Assembly (NCBI GenBank): GCA_020024645.1
Contig: JAHHTN010000011.1
Location: 1 to 38,216, forward strand
Length of the DNA: 38,216 nucleotides
Direction: 5' to 3'
From: Faecalimonas sp.
GTDB lineage: Bacteria; Bacillota; Clostridia; Lachnospirales; Lachnospiraceae
The position numbers and the translations under genes were made by a program. Positions within the stretch are counted from its first letter, which is position 1; every line of letters begins with the position of its first letter. This document shows positions 17,248 to 26,149 of this stretch, one piece after another. The notes beneath the pieces were generated by a model. That model saw only the letters and a program-made list of their open reading frames with translations. It was not told the DNA's origin and searched no databases.

Positions 17248-19164
17248 CTAAACAATCCTCTTAAATTTTTTTTCTAATTCTCTTTTTGTCATTGCAATAA
17301 TGGTTGGTCTTCCATGTGGACAATGATATGGATTCTCTAATTCTAAAAGTTCTCCAATCAAGGCATCCACCTCAGCTGCAGACAATTTTGTATTTCCTTT
17401 TACTGCTGCCTTACACGACATAGACGCAATTTTTTCTCCGATTATATCCGGTGCTTCTGCAGAAGTAATATCATCAGAAAGTTGATCAAGCATTTCCACT
17501 AATAATTCTTTTTTTGCAATGCTAAACAAATTATCCGGAACAGCCCTAACTGCAAATGAATCCCCACCAAAATCTTCTATTTCAAATCCAATTTTTGTAA
17601 ATAAATCCATATGTTCCGTCAATAATCGTGTTTCTTGCATAGAAAGATTTAAAATAATCGGTGGGCTTAAATACTGGGAGGTAAATGTTCTATTTTTCAT
17701 ACCTTGCAATGTTTTTTCATATAACACTCTCTCATGGGCTGCATGTTGATCAATAATATACAATTGCTCTTTAAACTCTACAAGCCAATACGTATCAAAC
17801 ACCTGACCAATCACTGTATATTCTTGCGACGCTTTCTTTGTCAATAGCTTCTCATCAAAAAAATTCAATTGTTCTATCTTTGGGTTTTCCTGTATATCTA
17901 ATTTGGGTTTTTGTACTGTTGTAGAAACAAACTGTTCTTCCCGCGCTTTATTCTTATTATACGTAACCGCTTCTTTAATCCTGTCAATTTGCATATTTCC
18001 ACGATGCAGTTCCTTTGTATCTTTTACTTCAGCTTGTGAGGCCTGACGATGATAAGATTCCACTCGTTCTTTCATTTTTCTCATGAAATATGCTTCATCA
18101 TGCTTTTCAGGTGTTTTTGTTTCTACTATAGCTTTTTCCTCAACAGTTTTTGGTAATTCTACTCTAGGAATTAATTCTGGCTCTATAAGCGTCTTTTTTA
18201 CTACTTGATAAGCGAAATTATATATTTCTTGTTGATGACTAAAACGAAGTTCCATTTTTGTTGGATGTACATTTACATCAATCTCATTTCCATCTATCCA
18301 AAAATGAAGTACCGTAAAAGGATACCTGTGTTGCATAGTAAAATCTTTATATCCATCCTCAATCGCTTTCGCAATAATATTGCTTTTTACATATCTACCA
18401 TTAATATAATAATTTTCATAATTTCTATTTCCTCTAGAAATCATAGGTTTTCCAATATATCCGCTTACCCCTAAGTTTCCTTCGCTATAATCAACTTCTA
18501 ATAAATTATTAGCAATATCCCTGCCAAACACATGATAGATTACATCTTTTACATTTCCATTTCCAGACGTATGAAATTTACTTTGTCCATTATTAATAAA
18601 TTGAATAGACACTTCTGGATGAGATAGGGCAAGACGTATCATCAATTCATTTACATGACTCGCTTCTGTCATAGGGGTTTTTAAAAATTTGCGACGAGCA
18701 GGCGTATTATAAAAAATCTGATTCACAAGAAACGTTGTTCCTTCTGGTGCTCCTATTTCTTCAAAACCTTTTTCCACACCACCCTCAATTGTGTACTTCA
18801 CTCCAAAATCGCTTTCTTTTGTTTTTGTAATTACTTCCACTTGCGAAATTGCTGAAATACTCGAAAGAGCCTCTCCTCTAAATCCAAGTGAAGTAACTGT
18901 TGCCAAGTCTTTTTCAGAACGTATTTTACTCGTAGAATGCCGTAAAAAAGCAAGGGAAACCTCTTCTTTTGGAATCCCACATCCATTATCCGTTATTCTA
19001 ATAAAAGAGATGCCTCCTTCACGTATTTCAACAGTAACGGAGGTCGCCTTTGCATCGATTGCATTTTCTACTAATTCTTTTACAATGGAAGCCGGTCGCT
19101 CAATCACTTCTCCTGCAGCTATTTTATCAATTGTAATTTGATCCAACACCTGAATATTTGGCAT
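17248..19164 (-). CDS. mutL: DNA mismatch repair endonuclease MutL
   Basis: A 638-residue mismatch-repair protein. The N-terminal GHKL ATPase has ELVENAIDA, DNGCGI and GFRGEALSSI; the C-terminal dimerisation domain carries the endonuclease motif DQHAAHERVLYE (residues 472-483), plus SCKAAVK and CPHGRP near the end that complete the metal site. MutL of this type nicks the unmethylated strand itself, as expected for an organism without MutH. The linker (about 350-440) is Lys/Glu-rich. It lies 18 bases after mutS. Confidence 0.96.
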   Translation of the reverse strand: MPNIQVLDQITIDKIAAGEVIERPASIVKELVENAIDAKATSVTVEIREGGISFIRITDNGCGIPKEEVSLAFLRHSTSKIRSEKDLATVTSLGFRGEALSSISAISQVEVITKTKESDFGVKYTIEGGVEKGFEEIGAPEGTTFLVNQIFYNTPARRKFLKTPMTEASHVNELMIRLALSHPEVSIQFINNGQSKFHTSGNGNVKDVIYHVFGRDIANNLLEVDYSEGNLGVSGYIGKPMISRGNRNYENYYINGRYVKSNIIAKAIEDGYKDFTMQHRYPFTVLHFWIDGNEIDVNVHPTKMELRFSHQQEIYNFAYQVVKKTLIEPELIPRVELPKTVEEKAIVETKTPEKHDEAYFMRKMKERVESYHRQASQAEVKDTKELHRGNMQIDRIKEAVTYNKNKAREEQFVSTTVQKPKLDIQENPKIEQLNFFDEKLLTKKASQEYTVIGQVFDTYWLVEFKEQLYIIDQHAAHERVLYEKTLQGMKNRTFTSQYLSPPIILNLSMQETRLLTEHMDLFTKIGFEIEDFGGDSFAVRAVPDNLFSIAKKELLVEMLDQLSDDITSAEAPDIIGEKIASMSCKAAVKGNTKLSAAEVDALIGELLELENPYHCPHGRPTIIAMTKRELEKKFKRIV

Positions 19165-19182
19165 ATTTTTTCCCCTTTTCTT

Positions 19183-21834
19183 TTACCATCTGTTTTTCAA
19201 TTTGTTCTGCAAACGATAAATCGTATTCAGCGCATCCATTGGTGTCATACGACTTACATCTAATTCTTCTAATTCTTTTAAGACATCATCATCTTTCACT
19301 GTATCAAACAAAGACATTTGTGCCAAATCTACTTCATCATATTTCTTTTGCTTTGTTCTTGTTTTTGATTCTTGATTTTGTATTTTTATATCTTTTACTT
19401 TTGTTGTAATATCAGCTTCACTCAATTCACTAACTATTTCTTTTGCTCTTGAAATAACAGTTTCTGGTACCCCTGCTAATTTCGCAACCTGTATTCCATA
19501 ACTTTTATCCGCTCCACCTTTTACGATCTTTCTAAGGAAAACAATATCATCACCCTTTTCTTTTACAGCAATACAATAGTTATTTACACTATCAATTTTA
19601 CCTTCCAATTCTGTTAGTTCATGATAATGCGTTGCAAATAATGTTTTTGCACCAAGCAATTTTGCATTACTAATATGTTCTACAACCGCCCACGCAATAC
19701 TTAACCCATCAAATGTACTCGTTCCACGACCAATTTCATCTAAAATAAGCAAACTTTTATTGGTCGCATTTCGCAAGATATTGGCAACTTCTGTCATTTC
19801 CACCATAAATGTACTCTGTCCAGATGCCAAGTCGTCCGAGGCCCCAACTCGTGTGAAAATTCGATCAACAATACCAATATTAGCACTTTCAGCAGGTACA
19901 TATGTTCCAATTTGTGCCATAAGAACAATAAGTGCCGTTTGTCGCATATATGTTGATTTCCCGGCCATGTTCGGTCCTGTAATAATGGAAAGTCTATTTT
20001 TTCTATCGTCTAACAATGTATCATTTGCAATAAACATATCGTTTGGAATCATTTTTTCTACCACAGGATGTCTTCCGTTTTTAATATCAATAATTCCTTT
20101 CTCGTTAATCTTTGGACGCACATAATTATTTCTTTCTGCTACAAGTCCCAATGAAGCAAACACATCTATTTTGGCAATTGCCTTGGCTGTTTTTTGTATA
20201 CGAACTACTTCAGTTGCAATTTGATCGCGAATTCTACAGTAAATCTCATATTCTAGTGCATATAACTTATCTTCCGCCCCTAAAATAGTGTCTTCCAGTT
20301 CTTTTAATCTTGGAATAATATATCTCTCTGCATTTGCAAGTGTTTGTTTCCTTGTATAGTAATCAGGAACAAGTTCTTTATAGGAATTTGTTACTTCTAG
20401 ATAATAGCCAAACACTTTGTTATATTTAATTTTTAAATTTTTAATTCCTGTTTTTTCGCGTTCTTCTGCTTCTAATTGTGCAAGCCATGTCTTTCCTTCT
20501 GTTTTAGCACTACGAAGTTTATCTACTTCTTCATCATATCCATCTCGAATAATTCCGCCCTCTTTCATTGCAAGAGGCGGCTCTTCTTTAATTGCATTTT
20601 GCACAAGTTCACACAAATCAGCTAATGTATCTAATTCATCATGAAGTTTCACTAATAATGGAGAGGTCATATCTGATAAAATATATTTTATATATGGTAA
20701 CATAGCAAGAGAACTCTGAAAAGCAATTAAATCTCTTGGATTTGCCGACTGGTATGTAATTTTGCTAATCAATCTCTCCAAATCATAAACCGGAGTTAAA
20801 TATTCTCTGATTTCTTCTCTTGCAATAGCATTATTTTTTAACTCACCTACTGCATCTAGACGTTCAAGAATATCTGTCTTATTAATTAATGGTTGCTCTA
20901 CATAACTTCTTAACGTCCTTGCTCCCATTGCAGTTTTTGTTTTATCCAAAACCCACAAAAGAGAACCTCTTTTTTGTTTTTCACGAAGCGTTTCGCATAA
21001 TTCTAAATTTCTTCTTGTAGAACTGTCGAGTAACATATATTTTCCTGTTGTATAACTTGTAATTCCTGTCAAATGTGAAAGAGTTGTTTTCTGTGTTTCA
21101 TAAAGATATTTAAGAAGGGCCCCTGCACCTATAACTCCACAGTTATAATCGCCAAGACCTAACCCTTCAAGAGAACTTACTTTAAAGTGCTCTCGTAATA
21201 CTTTTTCGCACATAGCATCATCAAAATACCACGCATCAAGGGAATAAACTGCTATTCCAAGCCGATTTTTCAAATCATCTATATCAAGCCCACTCATATA
21301 AAAAGGTTCATTACAGATAATTTCTGAAGGCGAAAATTTAGCAATCTCATCCAAAAGTTTTCTTCCAGTGTCTAGTTCTGTAACAAAATAATCTCCTGTA
21401 GATACATCTGCAACAGATAGACCATACCTATCTGCGATATAGACAATACACATAATATAATTATTTTTTGTTTCATCTAAAGACTGTGTATTTAAATTCG
21501 TTCCGGGTGTAACAATACGCACTACTTCACGTTTTACAATTCCTTTAGCAACTTTTGGATCTTCAACTTGCTCGCAAATCGCTACTTTATAACCTTTCGA
21601 TACAAGTCTTGTCAAATATCCCTCTACCGCATGATATGGAACACCACACATTGGTGCCCTTTCTTCCATGCCACAATTCTTGCCTGTTAATGTTAATTCT
21701 AGTTCTTGAGACACCGTAATTGCATCATCAAAGAACATTTCATAAAAATCTCCCAATCTATAAAATAAAATACAGTCTTGATACTGTTTTTTTGTTTCCA
21801 CATATTGTTTCATCATTGGAGTCAATTCAGACAT
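19183..21834 (-). CDS. mutS: DNA mismatch recognition protein MutS
   Basis: An 883-residue mismatch sensor of full length. The mismatch-wedging motif FYE is at residues 30-32 (RLGDFYEMF); the ABC-type ATPase has Walker A GPNMAGKST near residue 620, the signature region STFMVEMTEVANIL and Walker B LLILDEIGRGTST. The C-terminal helix-turn-helix dimer region follows, ending in a short tail. ATG 21834 has AGGAGG upstream. It is the first gene of an operon with mutL, miaA, the YnbB-like gene and two flavoprotein genes; a good promoter lies at 21893-21921. Confidence 0.97.
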   Translation of the reverse strand: MSELTPMMKQYVETKKQYQDCILFYRLGDFYEMFFDDAITVSQELELTLTGKNCGMEERAPMCGVPYHAVEGYLTRLVSKGYKVAICEQVEDPKVAKGIVKREVVRIVTPGTNLNTQSLDETKNNYIMCIVYIADRYGLSVADVSTGDYFVTELDTGRKLLDEIAKFSPSEIICNEPFYMSGLDIDDLKNRLGIAVYSLDAWYFDDAMCEKVLREHFKVSSLEGLGLGDYNCGVIGAGALLKYLYETQKTTLSHLTGITSYTTGKYMLLDSSTRRNLELCETLREKQKRGSLLWVLDKTKTAMGARTLRSYVEQPLINKTDILERLDAVGELKNNAIAREEIREYLTPVYDLERLISKITYQSANPRDLIAFQSSLAMLPYIKYILSDMTSPLLVKLHDELDTLADLCELVQNAIKEEPPLAMKEGGIIRDGYDEEVDKLRSAKTEGKTWLAQLEAEEREKTGIKNLKIKYNKVFGYYLEVTNSYKELVPDYYTRKQTLANAERYIIPRLKELEDTILGAEDKLYALEYEIYCRIRDQIATEVVRIQKTAKAIAKIDVFASLGLVAERNNYVRPKINEKGIIDIKNGRHPVVEKMIPNDMFIANDTLLDDRKNRLSIITGPNMAGKSTYMRQTALIVLMAQIGTYVPAESANIGIVDRIFTRVGASDDLASGQSTFMVEMTEVANILRNATNKSLLILDEIGRGTSTFDGLSIAWAVVEHISNAKLLGAKTLFATHYHELTELEGKIDSVNNYCIAVKEKGDDIVFLRKIVKGGADKSYGIQVAKLAGVPETVISRAKEIVSELSEADITTKVKDIKIQNQESKTRTKQKKYDEVDLAQMSLFDTVKDDDVLKELEELDVSRMTPMDALNTIYRLQNKLKNRW

Positions 21835-21892
21835 TTTCTATTTCCTCCTTGTTTTTAAAGAGAATCATCCCATTTTCTTCATACGTTATCAT

Positions 21893-21921
21893 ATCATAAC
21901 AAATTTCAAATTGGTTTTCAA
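21893..21921 (-). promoter_or_regulatory. sigma-A type promoter of the mutS operon
   Basis: On the minus strand TTGAAA (21921-21916) and TATGAT (21898-21893) have a 17-base spacer. The predicted 5' leader is about 50 bases and ends in AGGAGG before mutS. The -10 box lies in GTTAT-N6-ATAAC (21885-21900), an imperfect dyad that could also bind a regulator. Confidence 0.65.
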
Positions 21922-21933
21922 GTTTCCCATTTT

Positions 21934-22350
21934 CTATAGTACATGAAAATCTGGTTTTTCTTCACCATAAAACCAATATAAAAAAAAGCCTCCTCCAATT
22001 ATACTTAAAGCACATAAGCCTGAAAAAATAATGGCAAAAGGTACACAAATTTGTCCAAATAATTGGAAAGGCTGATCTGTATAATCCCAAACATACCATT
22101 TAAACCACTTATTGACTATAATTCCCGTAATAAATTCACTAGAAACCACAAAAATCGTACACCTTAAAATTTGTATCCACAATGGATCTTTCCATTTTAC
22201 TGTCATTCCTTGCCACACACAAAAAACTACACAGATTCCTCCAAGCACAAACATTGTCCAATGGGAAAATCCTCGAAAAAACACTTCAAATGTATAATAA
22301 AGTGTTCCACCTAACGCCCACATAAATAAATATTCACTTATTTTTTTCAA
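21934..22350 (-). CDS. CmpB-like putative membrane permease subunit (PF06541)
   Basis: A 138-residue membrane protein with about four helices (roughly 8-25, 30-47, 60-80 and 103-128). It resembles the 'putative ABC-transporter type IV' (ABC_trans_CmpB, PF06541) family: MWALGGTLYYTFEVFFRGFSHW, then a GIIVNKWFKWYVWDYTD stretch typical of it. No ATPase partner is encoded nearby and true transport has not been shown for the family. The likely start is TTG 22350 (TTG AAA AAA ATA), nine bases after AAAGGA. It stands alone between miaB (88-base gap) and the mutS promoter. Confidence 0.75.
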   Translation of the reverse strand: MKKISEYLFMWALGGTLYYTFEVFFRGFSHWTMFVLGGICVVFCVWQGMTVKWKDPLWIQILRCTIFVVSSEFITGIIVNKWFKWYVWDYTDQPFQLFGQICVPFAIIFSGLCALSIIGGGFFLYWFYGEEKPDFHVL

Positions 22351-22437
22351 AGAAAAACGTCCTTTCTATCTACTTTATATTCTTTCTTAGTAAATAGTTT
22401 GGACGTATCTTCTTAAAATATGGATGGTAGTTATTTC

Positions 22438-23895
22438 TTATTCAACCATTTTACCAATATAATAAAACCCTTTACATTCTTCAAGTTTTACATCAACAAT
22501 TTTACCGATAAGTTCCGATGTACCAGGAAAATGTACCAGAATGTTGTTACTCAATCTTCCTGTCACAAGAGAAGCGTCATGATCATTTAGTGATTCTACT
22601 AAAACTTCCTGTGTTGTTCCGGTATGTACACTGCATACCTTTGCTGAAATTTCCTGTACTTCTTTTAGCAGACGATCAAATCGATTTTTCACAACATCTT
22701 CTTCAATTTGTTCTTCCATTGCAGCAGCAGGTGTTCCAGTACGTTTTGAATAAATAAACGTAAATGCACTATCATAACGAACCTGTTTTACGATATCCAT
22801 CGTTTCTAAAAAATCTTCTTCTGTTTCCCCAGGAAATCCAACAATAATATCAGTTGTTAATGAAATGTCTGGAATGGCTTCTTTGATTTTTCTTACTAAT
22901 TCTAAATATTGTTCTTTTGTATAATGACGGTTCATTTTCTGTAAAATTCGCGAACTTCCAGATTGTACAGGTAGGTGCAAATGTTTACAAATCTTTTTCG
23001 AGTTTTTCATCACTTCAATCAACTCATCTGATAGATCTTTTGGATGCGATGTCATAAAACGGATTCTTTGAAGCCCTTCAATTTTCTCTACTTCTTGTAA
23101 TAATTGGGCAAATGTCATTGGAGTTTCTAAATTCTTCCCATAAGAATTCACGTTCTGCCCAAGCAACATAATCTCTACAACTCCATCTGCAACGAGACGT
23201 TCTATTTCTCTTATAATATCTTTCGGGTTACGGCTTCTTTCACGTCCCCGTACATATGGAACAATACAATAGCTGCAAAAATTATTACAACCAAACATAA
23301 TATTTACGCCAGATTTAAAAGTAAATTTTCGTTCACTTGGCAAATCTTCTACAATTTTATCTGTATCTTTCCAAATATCAATTACCATACGTTCTGATTC
23401 AAAACGTGTCACAATCAACTCTGCAAATTTATAAATATTATGGGTTCCAAAAATCAAATCTACAAAACGATAACTTTTCTTTAATTTCTCTACAACCTCA
23501 GGTTCTTGCATCATACAACCGCAAAGCCCTATCATCATATGAGGGTTCTCTTTTTTTACTCGCTTTAACTGTCCAAGACGACCATAAACACGCATATTAG
23601 CATTTTCACGAACTGTACATGTATTATAAATAATAAAATCCGCTTTCTCTTCGTCTGTTTCTTCTACATAACCAATCTGTTCTAAAATACCAACTAATTT
23701 TTCGGAATCTCTTGCATTCATTTGACATCCAAATGTTGTTACACAAAAAGTAAGTTGACGTCCTAGTTTTTCTGCTTGTGCAGAAACATATTTTTTCGCT
23801 TTTGCTATATAATAATATTGTCTATCTGGTTCAACAACAGGTGCTTCCTTATTCAGATCAATTTCCTTTATTATTTTATCTAAATCTTTTAACAT
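22438..23895 (-). CDS. miaB: tRNA-2-methylthio-N6-dimethylallyladenosine synthase
   Basis: A 485-residue radical SAM methylthiotransferase that converts i6A37 (made by MiaA) to ms2i6A37 in tRNA. The N-terminal UPF0004 domain has the auxiliary-cluster cysteines in TTFGCQMNARDSE (Cys 57), NTCTVREN and GLCGCMMQEP; the radical SAM motif is CNNFCSYC (Cys 200, 204, 207), followed by VPYVRGRERSR. A C-terminal TRAM domain runs to the end. The ~45-residue N-terminal extension before the UPF0004 domain is usual in Clostridia. ATG 23895 has AAAGGA upstream and a near-consensus promoter at 23939-23967. Confidence 0.95.
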   Translation of the reverse strand: MLKDLDKIIKEIDLNKEAPVVEPDRQYYYIAKAKKYVSAQAEKLGRQLTFCVTTFGCQMNARDSEKLVGILEQIGYVEETDEEKADFIIYNTCTVRENANMRVYGRLGQLKRVKKENPHMMIGLCGCMMQEPEVVEKLKKSYRFVDLIFGTHNIYKFAELIVTRFESERMVIDIWKDTDKIVEDLPSERKFTFKSGVNIMFGCNNFCSYCIVPYVRGRERSRNPKDIIREIERLVADGVVEIMLLGQNVNSYGKNLETPMTFAQLLQEVEKIEGLQRIRFMTSHPKDLSDELIEVMKNSKKICKHLHLPVQSGSSRILQKMNRHYTKEQYLELVRKIKEAIPDISLTTDIIVGFPGETEEDFLETMDIVKQVRYDSAFTFIYSKRTGTPAAAMEEQIEEDVVKNRFDRLLKEVQEISAKVCSVHTGTTQEVLVESLNDHDASLVTGRLSNNILVHFPGTSELIGKIVDVKLEECKGFYYIGKMVE

Positions 23896-23938
23896 ATGTT
23901 TTCCTTTCTCTTATTAAAAAGTGGTCTATAACGTTACA

Positions 23939-23967
23939 ATTATACGATATAGAAAATACTTTTGCAA
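23939..23967 (-). promoter_or_regulatory. sigma-A type promoter of miaB
   Basis: On the minus strand TTGCAA (23967-23962) and a consensus TATAAT (23944-23939) are separated by 17 bases. The predicted leader to the miaB ATG is about 35 bases. It begins right after the stop of the DUF4250 gene (23980), so miaB is at least partly uncoupled from the upstream gene run. Confidence 0.7.
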
Positions 23968-23979
23968 GAATACAATGCC

Positions 23980-24159
23980 CTACACAAACTGATTTGTTCC
24001 TTCATCGTATTCATATCCTAAGTTCTCAAGTTTGCGTACAATATCTGTTTTATCCTCATTCATATCTTCACATAAAGCATCTAAACTTCCATAATAATCT
24101 CTTAACTTTGTATTAAGAACACTCAATAAAAGGAATGCATCCTTTGGTAAATTTGTCAT
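23980..24159 (-). CDS. DUF4250 domain-containing small protein
   Basis: A short gene of 59 codons plus stop, easily missed. It starts MTNLPKDAFLLLSVLNTKLR and continues DYYGSLDALCEDM, which is the DUF4250 pattern (LPKDP..LLS.VNTKLRD.Y.SLD.LC.D) seen in Clostridia, Bacteroidetes and others; function unknown. The sequence is predicted to be a compact helical domain with no membrane segment. ATG (24159-24157) overlaps the fthC stop (24158-24156) as ATGA, and GGAG lies eight bases upstream inside fthC, both good signs of real, coupled translation. Confidence 0.85.
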   Translation of the reverse strand: MTNLPKDAFLLLSVLNTKLRDYYGSLDALCEDMNEDKTDIVRKLENLGYEYDEGTNQFV

Positions 24160-24707
24160 ATTATTTCTCCTTCATCAGTCCATATTCTATCTAGGTTTAT
24201 ATCGTGTTTTTCTACAGGAATACTTTTTCTTTCTTGAAATGAAAATCCAATTCCAACTTTAAAATAATTTGGATGTTTTTCAAGATATCTATCATAAAAT
24301 CCCCCACCATATCCAAGTCGATGTTTTTTTCGATCAAAAGCAACTACTGGCATAATAAACAGCACATTTTCTTCTGTTGCTTCCATATTTGTTTCTGGTG
24401 GTTCAAAAATTCCTCTATATCCTTCTTTTAGTTCTCCCAAATCTTGAATATAATAAAATTTCATTTCATTTCCACACACCTTTGGAACGGCTACTCGCTT
24501 TCCATTTTTTAGGCTATACATAATAAAACGCCATGTGTCCACTTCACAGTGATAGGACACATAGCAATAAATCGTTTGACTTTCCTTATATATTGGTTGT
24601 TCAAGAAGAAATGCCATCAACGTCTCACTTCTTCTTTTCCACTCTTTTTTTGAAAGTAATTCTCTTTTTCTTAAATTTTGCTTTCTAATTTGTTTTTTTG
24701 TTTCCAA
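24156..24707 (-). CDS. fthC: 5-formyltetrahydrofolate cyclo-ligase
   Basis: This ATP-dependent enzyme converts 5-formyl-THF to 5,10-methenyl-THF (MTHFS, YqgN/YgfA). Family motifs are KKQIRKQNLRKREL at the N-terminus, the phosphate-binding YCYVSYHCEVDT region and the C-terminal loop GYGGGFYDRYLEK. I prefer TTG 24707 (183 residues), six bases after GGGAG, because the protein then begins at ETKKQIRK as in homologues. An ATG at 24737 with AGGA five bases upstream would add ten residues and is a real alternative. The start lies inside the end of the DUF896 gene (23-base overlap). Confidence 0.92.
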   Translation of the reverse strand: METKKQIRKQNLRKRELLSKKEWKRRSETLMAFLLEQPIYKESQTIYCYVSYHCEVDTWRFIMYSLKNGKRVAVPKVCGNEMKFYYIQDLGELKEGYRGIFEPPETNMEATEENVLFIMPVVAFDRKKHRLGYGGGFYDRYLEKHPNYFKVGIGFSFQERKSIPVEKHDINLDRIWTDEGEII

Positions 24708-24906
24708 ATTTTTCTCCCAAATTTGTAATTGTTCCATCTTTTTCCTGAATAGAAATATTGTTTAATTGACCACGAAGGTTTCTTTTAAAAGCGTCAATAT
24801 ATTCTGCTCTTAATACTTTTTGTTCTTGAAGTTCTTCTCTTGTCAATCCTTCTGCTTTTGATTTTCTATATAACTCATTAATTCTTTGAATTTTTTCTTC
24901 TAACAT
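24685..24906 (-). CDS. DUF896 protein (YnzC/YaaK-like)
   Basis: A 73-residue, highly charged protein of the DUF896 family (B. subtilis YnzC). The two-helix core MLEEKIQRINELYRKSKAEG-LTREELQEQKVLRAEYIDAFK and NLRGQLNNI match the family; in B. subtilis ynzC lies in the SOS-linked yneA-yneB-ynzC operon, but no LexA box is seen here. Function unknown. ATG 24906 is preceded by AGAGGA at a normal distance. Its C-terminal tail reads through the fthC start. Confidence 0.85.
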   Translation of the reverse strand: MLEEKIQRINELYRKSKAEGLTREELQEQKVLRAEYIDAFKRNLRGQLNNISIQEKDGTITNLGEKFGNKKTN

Positions 24907-24930
24907 TTCTTTTGTCCTCTTTTCTTTTTA

Positions 24931-25284
24931 TCAACTGGAATAATTTTCCAAAAATCCATATACTGCTTCAAGACTCGGAAGTTTTTTCCCTTCTCTAATT
25001 TCTTTTACTAACTCTTTTGGAAGTTCTTCCATACGAATATTTGTATATTCAAACACAGTCTTTTTATCACTTTGATATACGGCAATGAAGCCGTTTAATT
25101 CTTGTAGATAGTAAATATCTGACCGAAACGCTTCCCCTTCTGTCGCCACAGAAGTATCTTCTTTTTTTACTTCTTGCTTTAATTCCATTTTCGCATGGCG
25201 ATAACTCATCTGATACGCAATTGTCAACGCAGACAAACAAACAAATGTTGCGATAAGAAAACGAACACTGTATTTCTTTTTCAT
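24931..25284 (-). CDS. membrane-anchored BofC C-terminal-domain-like protein
   Basis: A 117-residue protein with one N-terminal membrane helix (about 8-27), a Glu/Lys-rich spacer and a compact domain from about residue 58. That domain (YYLQELNGFIAVYQSDKK, then PKELVKEIREGKKLPS and GFLENYS) resembles the C-terminal domain of BofC, which in Bacillus restrains the SpoIVB protease during sporulation. The Bacillus N-terminal BofC domain is missing, so this is a family resemblance rather than an orthologue call. The domain probably lies outside the membrane. It is between the pyridoxamine kinase and DUF896 genes. Confidence 0.6.
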   Translation of the reverse strand: MKKKYSVRFLIATFVCLSALTIAYQMSYRHAKMELKQEVKKEDTSVATEGEAFRSDIYYLQELNGFIAVYQSDKKTVFEYTNIRMEELPKELVKEIREGKKLPSLEAVYGFLENYSS

Positions 25285-25330
25285 AGGACAACCCCTTTTT
25301 TATTTACAGTATTCACTTGTCATTCATAAT

Positions 25331-26149
25331 CTATACAAGTAATGGAAGCATTTTTTCTAAAAGAATTCCTTCTCGTTTGTCGTAAGGGTATTGATATGTT
25401 TCCGCAATACAAGCTTTTACAAATTTATGTGCCTGCATAATATTTTCTTTCAATGTTATATTTCTCATATAATTTCCTAAAATGACTCCATCGAACACAT
25501 CTCCTGTTCCATGTATATTATTTGACTCACATTCAAGAAATAAATAATCATTTCTTCCATTCTCACTGTATAGAATCCCTATTTTTTCTCCCAAAGCTAC
25601 GCTTGTAATCACCATGTCTTTAGCACCAAATTCGATTAGTTTCTTACATATTGCATCTAAATAATCCAAGTTAGGATTTTCCTTATATTTCATTTCAGCA
25701 AGAAAGCAAGCTTCTGTATAATTAGGCAAAATCAAATCGGAAATGGGTAATAATGCTCTTAATGCTTGTAAATAGCTAATATTAAAGTTTCTGTAAAACT
25801 TCCCATTATCTCCCATAATTGTGTCAGTTATGATTTTTGCCTCTGGGAACTGTTCAATAAAATCCAACACACCTTTTATCATATCAGAATTTCCCAGATA
25901 TCCTACAAAAATAACATCAAATTTAATGTTTTCCTTTTTATAGTGTTTTGCACATTGTTTGAGATACTCAGGCGAAATCGGACATACCGCTGGCGTTCCA
26001 TAGCCACCAGTATGCGTAGATAATAGCATAGTAGGAATTAGGCAAACTTCTATTCCCATTGTATGTAAAATTGGAATCATATTCATTGCCCCAGCTTTTC
26101 CTACAGCACATATATCATGAAGTAATGCAACTTTTTTTACTGGTTTCAT
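25331..26149 (-). CDS. pyridoxamine/pyridoxal kinase
   Basis: A 272-residue ribokinase-fold kinase that phosphorylates pyridoxal/pyridoxamine in B6 salvage. The N-terminus (KKVALLHDICAVGKAGAMN) and the GGYGTPAVCP stretch match the PdxY/PdxK-like 'pyridoxamine kinase' group of Clostridia; the catalytic loop is HGTGDVFDG with Asp 217 as base. The C-terminus is short. ATG 26149 follows GAGGAAGTG, directly after the flippase stop. The window also encodes one PLP-dependent protein (15013-16299), but no direct link is implied. Confidence 0.88.
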   Translation of the reverse strand: MKPVKKVALLHDICAVGKAGAMNMIPILHTMGIEVCLIPTMLLSTHTGGYGTPAVCPISPEYLKQCAKHYKKENIKFDVIFVGYLGNSDMIKGVLDFIEQFPEAKIITDTIMGDNGKFYRNFNISYLQALRALLPISDLILPNYTEACFLAEMKYKENPNLDYLDAICKKLIEFGAKDMVITSVALGEKIGILYSENGRNDYLFLECESNNIHGTGDVFDGVILGNYMRNITLKENIMQAHKFVKACIAETYQYPYDKREGILLEKMLPLLV

